A stretch of DNA of 11,535 nucleotides from an uncultured Verrucomicrobiota bacterium (GTDB lineage Bacteria; Verrucomicrobiota; Verrucomicrobiae; Opitutales; Opitutaceae). Below, piece after piece: positions 6,716-11,535 of this stretch. The notes below the pieces were generated by a model. It did not search any database. It was given only the letters and a program-made list of their open reading frames with translations, and had not been told where the DNA came from. The number at the start of each line of letters is the position of its first letter. Within the stretch, counting starts at the first letter, position 1. The translations under genes were made by a program, and so were the position numbers. The stretch is taken from positions 1 to 11,535 of the forward strand of contig CAMLQS010000147.1 of assembly GCA_946482165.1 (NCBI GenBank). Direction: 5' to 3'.

Positions 6716-8341
6716 CTACTCCGGTCCCGACGGAGTGCTGCGCGGATTCGCCTCCCACGCCGCCACCCGGCGGAGGTAATCGGCCTTCGTCGGGCCTGCC
6801 GGTTGCATCGGTTTTCGATCCAGTTCGTCCACGGAACGCACATACGCGGTCACGCAATCCGCCCGTCCCGCCTGCCGCACGCCGAAGCATTTGATCGCCG
6901 TCGCCATCATCTGCTTGGCGAGGCGCTCGGACCGTCTCTCGTCCCGCTCGTCGCCGAAGCGCGCGAAGGAAACGACCCCGTGCACCGGGAAAGACACGGC
7001 GAAAACAAAATTCGCATCCGGCGTGTAGAGGTCGGCGTCGGTCACGAGGAGAAATTGCCACGCGCCCCAGACCTGGCGGCCCCGCTCCTCCTCGACGCGC
7101 AAACGGTCCAGGAACGCCTGATACAACGGCACCGGGCTCCATTGCGGATCGCCCAGCAAACCCGCTTTCCGACCCGCCTCCGGCAAGGGCGGCGGCGTAT
7201 CCGTCCAGCGATACACCTCCACGCCCAGTTCCCGCGCGAGACGGTTGCCCGCGACGTCCAGAAGCCTGTCCGGCACCCGCCCGATCGGCACCAGGCAAAC
7301 GCGAAGCCGTTCCGCAGGACGCCAGTCAAAGGCCGGCAGCGGATCGGCTTTCCCGACCTCCTCCTCGACCGCGACGCCCGCCGCGTTCGGGCTCGTCCGG
7401 TCCGCGGCGGCCCGCGCCGCGAGCCGCGCCTCCGCCGACGCCGCGGCGTCGCCCAAGGCCTCGTGCGCGCGAGCCAGGCCTTCGTGCCCCGCCACGAGCA
7501 GCGCGTCGAGCGCCAGCGCCCTTTGATAAACCGTCGCCGCATCCGTCCACCGCCGCTCCGCCTCGAGGTCCCGCGCATAGTCCACGAGCAGTCTCGCGTG
7601 CCGCCCCGCCTCGATCGAGAATCCGAGGCTCCACACCCGCTCCGCGATCATCCGCCGATGCTCCGCGCCGCTCGCGAGCAGGTAGGGATGCCTCTCCTTG
7701 GCCACGAGAAAGGTCGGCCCGAGCACGGCGGCGAACAGAACCGCGCGCACCAGTATTCGCCGCCCCGGCCTCGCCGCCGGGATCCAGTTGGCCGCGAAGT
7801 GCAGGACGATCCCCGCGCCGAGCGCCAGGCTCGCCGGCCCGCGGTCGTAGCCCGACCACGTGACCACCGGCGAGGTCAGCATCAAAGCGAGCAGAAAGGC
7901 GCACGGAGCCAACGTGACCAAGCTCACCGTCTCCGACAAAAGATCCCCGTCCGTGCGCCGCGCATGCCAACGGTCGAAATCCCCGCGCCATTTCGAATCG
8001 GAGTCCACCCGCTCCCGCGCCGGGCCGCCCCGCTCGGCCGCGTCACCCGCGTCGACCTCGGCGTCCGCCCGCGCGAGAGCCGCTTCGTCGGCTTCCAGTT
8101 TTTCCCAACGCGCGTCGCCCGGCTTCGGCTTTCGCCACTTGCGCCACAGAAAATAGACCCGCGCCAGAATCGCCAAGGCCAGCAGCATGAAAAGGCGTTC
8201 CCGCTCGACCCGGCCCTGCAGGAGCAGGGCAAGCGCCACCGCGAGCAAGACCTTGAGCAACAGTTCGAAGACAAGGCGAAGCGCCACCTGCATCGCGCCA
8301 GCCAAGCTTTCCCTCCACAGCGCAAGCAAGCCGCGAAACAC
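6716..8341 (-). CDS. Multi-spanning membrane protein with a degenerate archaemetzincin (M54) domain
   Basis: The 541 residues divide into three parts. Membrane segments lie at about 18-41, 46-66, 139-160, 170-186 and 197-213, with a charged loop at about 67-138. A TPR-like helical stretch follows (about 252-312, RWTDAATVYQRALALDALL). The C-terminal domain (about 346-518) has archaemetzincin landmarks: CLVPIG, VTDADLY, NFVFAVS, VVSFARFGD and DCVTAYVRSVDELDRKP. Where active members have HExxHxxGxxHC, this protein has A480, T481, K484, G487, Q490 and A491. The later CxxC is A515 and T518; only C496 remains of the structural cysteines. It is therefore predicted to bind no catalytic zinc. GTG 8341 is chosen because GGGGAGG lies 3 nt upstream; ATG 8293 is an alternative. 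The start faces the sheath gene across 106 bp. The fold call is from memory of the family and its role is unknown. Confidence 0.78.
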   Translation of the reverse strand: MFRGLLALWRESLAGAMQVALRLVFELLLKVLLAVALALLLQGRVERERLFMLLALAILARVYFLWRKWRKPKPGDARWEKLEADEAALARADAEVDAGDAAERGGPARERVDSDSKWRGDFDRWHARRTDGDLLSETVSLVTLAPCAFLLALMLTSPVVTWSGYDRGPASLALGAGIVLHFAANWIPAARPGRRILVRAVLFAAVLGPTFLVAKERHPYLLASGAEHRRMIAERVWSLGFSIEAGRHARLLVDYARDLEAERRWTDAATVYQRALALDALLVAGHEGLARAHEALGDAAASAEARLAARAAADRTSPNAAGVAVEEEVGKADPLPAFDWRPAERLRVCLVPIGRVPDRLLDVAGNRLARELGVEVYRWTDTPPPLPEAGRKAGLLGDPQWSPVPLYQAFLDRLRVEEERGRQVWGAWQFLLVTDADLYTPDANFVFAVSFPVHGVVSFARFGDERDERRSERLAKQMMATAIKCFGVRQAGRADCVTAYVRSVDELDRKPMQPAGPTKADYLRRVAAWEANPRSTPSGPE

Positions 8342-8447
8342 CCGCCTCCCCGTCCCGCCACCCGCGCCGCGTCCGTCGAGGACTCGTCAACTAATTCGGT
8401 CGCCACACGCGCGACATGGGCCTTCGTTTCAACGACTAACATATCCC
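8342..8447. promoter_or_regulatory. Divergent intergenic region between the pseudo-archaemetzincin and sheath genes
   Basis: This 106-bp gap must hold the start signals for the - strand membrane-protein gene and may also hold those of the sheath gene. The - strand ribosome site GGGGAGG is at 8351-8345. The section 8391-8447 is relatively AT-rich (AACTAATTCGG, CGACTAACATATCC), but no good -35/-10 pair was found on either strand. The sheath ATG has no ribosome site. Confidence 0.35.
8345..8351 (-). promoter_or_regulatory. Shine-Dalgarno sequence deciding the GTG start at 8341
   Basis: On the - strand GGGGAGG is followed by CGG and then GTG. It is the only strong ribosome binding site next to a gene start in the window, and it favours the GTG over the ATG 48 bp further in. 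Confidence 0.55.
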
Positions 8448-10016
8448 ATGACCACGCCAAACCCGCTCCGCACCCCGGGAGTCTACGTCCAAGAGATCGG
8501 CGCTTTTCCAAACTCCGTCGTCCCGGTCGCCACCGCCGTGCCGGCCTTCATCGGTTACACCGCCCGCGCCTCTTTCAATGGTCGATCCTACATCGGCCAG
8601 CCCGTGCGAATCACCTCGCTGCCGGAGTTCATGGCCTATTTCGGACTCCTCGATCCCGTCACCGGCGAGCCGCTTCCCGAGATCCGACAATACCCCGCCG
8701 TCTACTATCCCGTCCCCGCTCCGACGCCCGCATCCGCAGACATCGTCCTCGGCGGCCAGGCCTACGATATCGAGCCCGACCCCGGCACCGTCTACCAGCT
8801 CTACAACAGCATAAAGCTGTTCTACGCCAACGGCGGCGGCGCGTGCTACGTCGTATCCGTCGGGCCTTACGGCCCCGCCACGGGTTCGCCCAAGGCCGGG
8901 GCCGATCCGCTCGTCAACCCCAACATCCTTGTCACCGAGCTCGTCGGCGCCCTCGCTCCGCTGCGCCTGCAAGCCGACGTCACCCTGATCGTCGTGCCCG
9001 ACGCCACCCTGCTCGGTCCCGCCGACAACCAGACGCTCAACCAACAGATCCTGCTCCACTGCCAGGCCGCGGGATCGCGCATCGCGCTTTTCGACATCAG
9101 CGGCGGCGACGCGCCCGATCCCGTCCATTGGTTCGACGACATTCAATCCTTCCGCACCGCCATCGGCACCAGCGCCCTCGACTACGGCGCCGCCTACTAC
9201 CCGTTCCTCCGCACCACCGTCCTCCTCGATCAAGACATCGACTTCGCCACGCTCGGCGGCGCCGGGACTCTCGCCGCCGTCCTCCCCGGAGCGGACCTCG
9301 ATCCCGTAAAAACCCTCCTCGCCGACATCGCCACCGCCGGCCTTCCCGGCTCCCCCGCCTCCGTCCGGATCGAGAACGCGCTGCGCATCGCGAGCCCGGC
9401 GTATTCACAACTGCACGACACCGTGCTCGCCCGGATGAACGTCCTGCCCACCGCCGGCGCCATGGCCGGCGCCTACGCGCTCGTGGACGGCGAACAGGGC
9501 GTCTGGCACGCCCCCGCCAACATCGGCCTGACGTCGGTCGCCGACGTCACCCTCAAGATCACCGACGCCACCCAGGCCTCGCTCAACGTCGACGCCGCCA
9601 CCGGAAAATCCATCAACGCCATCCGTCTCTTCCCCGGCAGAGGCGTGATCGTCTGGGGCGCGCGAACCCTCGACGGCAACAGCGACGACTGGCGCTACAT
9701 CAACGTTCGCCGCACCGTCATCATGCTCGAGCAGTCGATGAAGCTCGCGTGCAACGCCTACGTCTTCCAGCCCAACGACGCCAACACCTGGTCTCTGGTG
9801 CAAACCATGCTGAACGCATTCCTCACCAACCAATGGCAGCAGGGCGCGCTCGTAGGCCCGACACCCGCCGCCGCCTTCTCCGTGTCCGTCGGGCTCGGCA
9901 CCACCATGACGGCGCAGGACATCCTCGATGGCGTGATGAACGTCTCCGTGAAGGTCGCGGTCTCCCACCCCGCCGAGTTCATCGTCATCAATCTCCAGCA
10001 ACAGATGCAGAGCTGA
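8448..10016 (+). CDS. Contractile tail sheath protein, extracellular contractile injection system type
   Basis: Sheath proteins polymerise around the inner tube of phage tails, R-type pyocins and eCIS (Afp, PVC, MAC), and drive the tube through a membrane when they contract. The 522 residues from ATG 8448 start with TPGVYVQEIG and AVPAFIGYT (about 9-38), the N-terminal pattern of eCIS sheaths. LYNSIKLFYANGGGACYVVSVG follows at about 123-144. The conserved C-terminal assembly domain has FPGRGVIVWGARTL, INVRRTVIMLEQSM, YVFQPNDANTW, FLTNQWQQGAL, VGLGTTMTAQDI and AEFIVINLQQQMQ at the end. The gene looks complete. The open frame extends upstream to 8187, but that part is antisense to the neighbouring gene. 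No tube, baseplate, spike, tape-measure, AAA ATPase or cap gene lies within about 8.4 kb upstream or 1.5 kb downstream. A prophage origin is unlikely because there are no other phage genes. Confidence 0.93.
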   Translation: MTTPNPLRTPGVYVQEIGAFPNSVVPVATAVPAFIGYTARASFNGRSYIGQPVRITSLPEFMAYFGLLDPVTGEPLPEIRQYPAVYYPVPAPTPASADIVLGGQAYDIEPDPGTVYQLYNSIKLFYANGGGACYVVSVGPYGPATGSPKAGADPLVNPNILVTELVGALAPLRLQADVTLIVVPDATLLGPADNQTLNQQILLHCQAAGSRIALFDISGGDAPDPVHWFDDIQSFRTAIGTSALDYGAAYYPFLRTTVLLDQDIDFATLGGAGTLAAVLPGADLDPVKTLLADIATAGLPGSPASVRIENALRIASPAYSQLHDTVLARMNVLPTAGAMAGAYALVDGEQGVWHAPANIGLTSVADVTLKITDATQASLNVDAATGKSINAIRLFPGRGVIVWGARTLDGNSDDWRYINVRRTVIMLEQSMKLACNAYVFQPNDANTWSLVQTMLNAFLTNQWQQGALVGPTPAAAFSVSVGLGTTMTAQDILDGVMNVSVKVAVSHPAEFIVINLQQQMQS

Positions 10017-10068
10017 AAGCGCCCGACGATACGGCCGCCGGGGAGCCTTGGCGCGGCGCGCGGCCGAT

Positions 10069-10113
10069 TTCATCCGCAGTTCATCCCGACTTCACAAGGA
10101 ACGCACGTATCTT
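10069..10113 (+). promoter_or_regulatory. Three phased TTCAY repeats, PhoB/OmpR-type operator with candidate -10
   Basis: TTCAT (10069-10073), TTCAT (10080-10084) and TTCAC (10091-10095) are spaced exactly 11 bp apart, with a weaker CGCAC at 10102-10106 in the same phase. Direct repeats at 11-bp period are typical of tandem binding by PhoB/PhoP-family response regulators. TATCTT (10108-10113), 12 bp after the third repeat, could be the -10 of an activated promoter lacking a normal -35. The start codon of the TPR lipoprotein gene lies at 10148, so the site would control that gene independently of the sheath gene. The regulator is inferred. Confidence 0.45.
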
Positions 10114-10147
10114 CGGCAGGGTGGCCGGCGTCACCCCTCCCTTGATC

Positions 10148-11095
10148 ATGCTGATCCGATTTCTAGCCGTTCCTCTTTTCCTCACCGTCACCGCCTCGGC
10201 CTGCCTCAACCACTCGCAGGGAACCGATATCGACGGTCACAACACCTCTCGGCTGGGCGTCTATGAGATAGGCGGGTTGAGAATCAGGATGGAGACCGCC
10301 GTCAGCGAGGCTCGTCGGCCGATTCGCTCCGAGGAAGCGCCGTCCACACCCGCGGAACGACTCGAAGCCGATGCGCTGGATCTGATCTACACCGGAAAAT
10401 ATACTGCGGCTCTGCCCCTGCTCCAACAAGCCGCGGCCCTCGCTCCTGAAAGCTACTCCATCGCCGCCAACCTCGGCACGAACCTCGAACTGGTGGGCGA
10501 CAACGACCAAGCCCTGCGCTGGATCAGCGAGGCCGTGCGTCTCAATCCCGCCTCGCACCGCGGCACCGAGTGGGTCCACGTCCTTATCCTGCAGGCCAAG
10601 GTTCGCGACGCCGCGAAGCCCGGGCTCGCGGCGTCAAATCCGCCGTTGATCGACGTGCCCGCGCGCGTCTTGCCCGAAACGCTCATTCACGCCGGCGGCG
10701 CCGCGCGGAACGCGTCGGACATTCGCGAGGCCATTTCCTATCAGCTTCACGAGCGCATGCTCTTCGTGAAACCGAAAGATCCCTACGTGGCGGATCTGCT
10801 CTTCGCGCTGGCGCGGCTCCAAGCCAATCTGGACAGCGTCGAATCGGCCGACAAGGCCCTCGCACTCGCCGAGACCTACGGCTACGACGACCCGGTTCGC
10901 ATCGGATCCCTGCGTGCCGATATCCGGCGTGCGCGACGGCTGTCGCGCGCCTACGACGCGGCCGCGTGGACACTCTCGCTGCTGGCCTTGTGCGGCTTCC
11001 TCGTTTTCGCCTACCGGAGAAAATGGTTTTTTCTCAGACGAAAAGACTACCTCGCCCACCAAGCCGCCCGTCGCGCCAACGCCGACACGGCGTGA
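10148..11095 (+). CDS. TPR-repeat lipoprotein-like membrane protein
   Basis: This 315-residue protein begins with a hydrophobic signal (MLIRFLAVPLFLTVTASAC) whose ASAC could be a lipobox with C19 as the modified cysteine. Two tetratricopeptide repeats are clear (about 69-102, ALDLIYTGKYTAALPLLQQA, and 104-137, ANLGTNLELVGDNDQALRWI), and a third degenerate helical repeat lies at about 211-243. A single membrane helix (about 270-289) is followed by a basic tail RRKWFFLRRKD. The TPR part would therefore sit outside the inner membrane with the tail in the cytoplasm. TPRs mediate protein-protein contacts; no enzyme motif is seen. The ATG at 10148 is chosen because it begins the signal peptide; no ribosome site precedes it. 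The open frame continues far upstream, but that part is a shadow of other genes. It lies 131 bp after the sheath gene on the same strand and may have its own promoter. Confidence 0.82.
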   Translation: MLIRFLAVPLFLTVTASACLNHSQGTDIDGHNTSRLGVYEIGGLRIRMETAVSEARRPIRSEEAPSTPAERLEADALDLIYTGKYTAALPLLQQAAALAPESYSIAANLGTNLELVGDNDQALRWISEAVRLNPASHRGTEWVHVLILQAKVRDAAKPGLAASNPPLIDVPARVLPETLIHAGGAARNASDIREAISYQLHERMLFVKPKDPYVADLLFALARLQANLDSVESADKALALAETYGYDDPVRIGSLRADIRRARRLSRAYDAAAWTLSLLALCGFLVFAYRRKWFFLRRKDYLAHQAARRANADTA

Positions 11096-11148
11096 GCGGC
11101 CCGTCTCTTCCCCCGCCCGACTCGCCGCGCGTTCCAAGCCGCCTCAGC

Positions 11149-11352
11149 TCAGGGCCGAATCCGCTCGTCACCATCGCCGGCCCGCTCGGCTTCCTGCTGG
11201 CGACGCGCGGCCGCCATGTTGTCCACCAGGTTTGGATAACGCCGGCCGGCGCTCCGCGCACGCTCCCGGGCCCAGTCGATCGACTCCGGCGTAAGCACCG
11301 TTTTCGCCCCGCCTTTCGGGCGGTTCTTTTGCTTCCACGGAGGAGTTGGCAT
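11149..11352 (-). CDS. Small arginine-rich hypothetical protein
   Basis: This 67-residue protein starts at ATG 11352 and ends 53 bp from the convergent TPR gene. I do not recognise a named family. It has a basic N-terminus (WKQKNRPKGGAK, about 6-17), then a helix-forming core LTPESIDWARERARSAGRR (20-38), then YPNLVDNMAAARRQQ (39-53) and a charged tail. The core looks like a short conserved helical unit, not random GC-rich sequence, and could suit a small nucleic-acid- or protein-binding role. There is no ribosome site, signal peptide or membrane segment. An overlapping + strand frame covers the same DNA but has the Arg/Pro/Ser composition of a shadow. Confidence 0.5.
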   Translation of the reverse strand: MPTPPWKQKNRPKGGAKTVLTPESIDWARERARSAGRRYPNLVDNMAAARRQQEAERAGDGDERIRP

Positions 11353-11373
11353 CCGCGAACCGTGCGTGGGTCC

Positions 11374-11394
11374 GGCCTGATCTCAAGAGAGGCC
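11374..11394 (-). other. Interrupted inverted repeat upstream of the small - strand gene
   Basis: Read on the + strand, GGCC-TGA-TCTC-AA-GAGA-GGCC forms two nested 4-bp stems with a bulge. It lies 22 bp upstream of the ATG at 11352, so it would be in the leader of that gene. It could be a leader hairpin or a small operator; the short stems make chance possible. Confidence 0.25.
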
Positions 11395-11475
11395 CTAAAA
11401 TCAGCCTCGCACTCATGCCTCGCCCGACACGCCTATCACCCTTCCACCCCGCCAAAGCCGCGCCTCCGTCCCGGG

Positions 11476-11522
11476 AGGATAAAACACGCTTATTTTACGC
11501 ATAAAATTTGCCTTTAGTTTTG
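11476..11522. promoter_or_regulatory. AT-rich island with ATTTTA/TAAAAT inverted repeat
   Basis: This is among the most AT-rich stretches in the window. ATTTTA (11492-11497), CGCA, TAAAAT (11502-11507) gives a TAAAAT -10-like hexamer on each strand. For the - strand it lies about 140-155 bp upstream of the small protein's ATG. No convincing -35 sits at 16-18 bp on either strand, so this is a probable promoter/operator island without an assigned start. A gene on the + strand may begin just beyond the window end. Confidence 0.35.
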
Positions 11523-11535
11523 AAGGGCGGGGCTG

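Noticed and set aside
8187..8447. N-terminal extension of the sheath frame
   Set aside because: The extension is Arg/Ser-rich, overlaps the divergent gene's coding sequence, and the ATG at 8448 gives exactly the family N-terminus.
8448..10016. Prophage remnant as the source of the sheath gene
   Set aside because: No other phage gene, integrase or attachment site is visible, and the sheath motifs match the eCIS type.
6803..10147. Very long + strand open frame continuing into the TPR lipoprotein gene
   Set aside because: Only the part from 10148 has a signal peptide and TPR repeats. The upstream part is Arg/Pro/His-rich and lies antisense to the pseudo-archaemetzincin gene and out of frame over the sheath gene, as expected for GC-rich DNA with few stops.
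11309..11323. CCGCC/GGCGG hairpin as a terminator
   Set aside because: The stem is only 5 bp, lies inside the small - strand coding frame, and has no uninterrupted T-run after it.

Overview
The window is very GC-rich and carries an ordinary bacterial chromosome segment with a more unusual right half. Three things point to the phylum Verrucomicrobiota, probably an Opitutaceae-type genome: a PEP-CTERM protein, a secreted protein with the DPDGDGLPNLLEYALG segment and FLRLRV ending common in exported verrucomicrobial proteins, and GTAG-headed palindromes in the gaps. The assignment rests on family knowledge, not on a search. No rRNA, tRNA, CRISPR array, insertion sequence or phage integration gene was seen.

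Left part (1-2382): the end of the pyruvate dehydrogenase E1 beta gene and the complete E2 acetyltransferase gene run on the + strand. Together with E1 alpha (outside the window) and E3 they convert pyruvate to acetyl-CoA. The two genes are separated by a GTAG-headed palindrome and a pyrimidine-rich direct repeat. E2 is followed by a second GTAG palindrome and then a clear intrinsic terminator. No E3 gene follows.

Middle (2457-6676): an unrecognised 234-residue protein; a PaaK/CapK-type adenylate-forming enzyme; a small PEP-CTERM surface protein on the - strand whose 3' end overlaps that enzyme gene; and, divergently, an exported cyclophilin-type prolyl isomerase with beta-sandwich and calcium-loop-like modules.

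Right part (6716-11352): a - strand gene encodes a multi-spanning membrane protein with a TPR-like middle and a C-terminal domain that lines up with archaemetzincin (peptidase M54) but has lost every catalytic zinc ligand. Divergent from it, 106 bp away, is a complete contractile tail sheath gene of the extracellular contractile injection system (eCIS) type. No tube, baseplate, spike or ATPase gene lies beside it. Next comes a lipoprotein-like TPR protein with a C-terminal membrane anchor, preceded by a three-fold 11-bp-phased TTCAY repeat that looks like a PhoB-type site. A small arginine-rich protein on the - strand closes the window.

The best candidate for something undescribed is the set of membrane pseudo-archaemetzincin, orphan eCIS-type sheath and membrane-anchored TPR lipoprotein. 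Whether they work together is inference from adjacency only.
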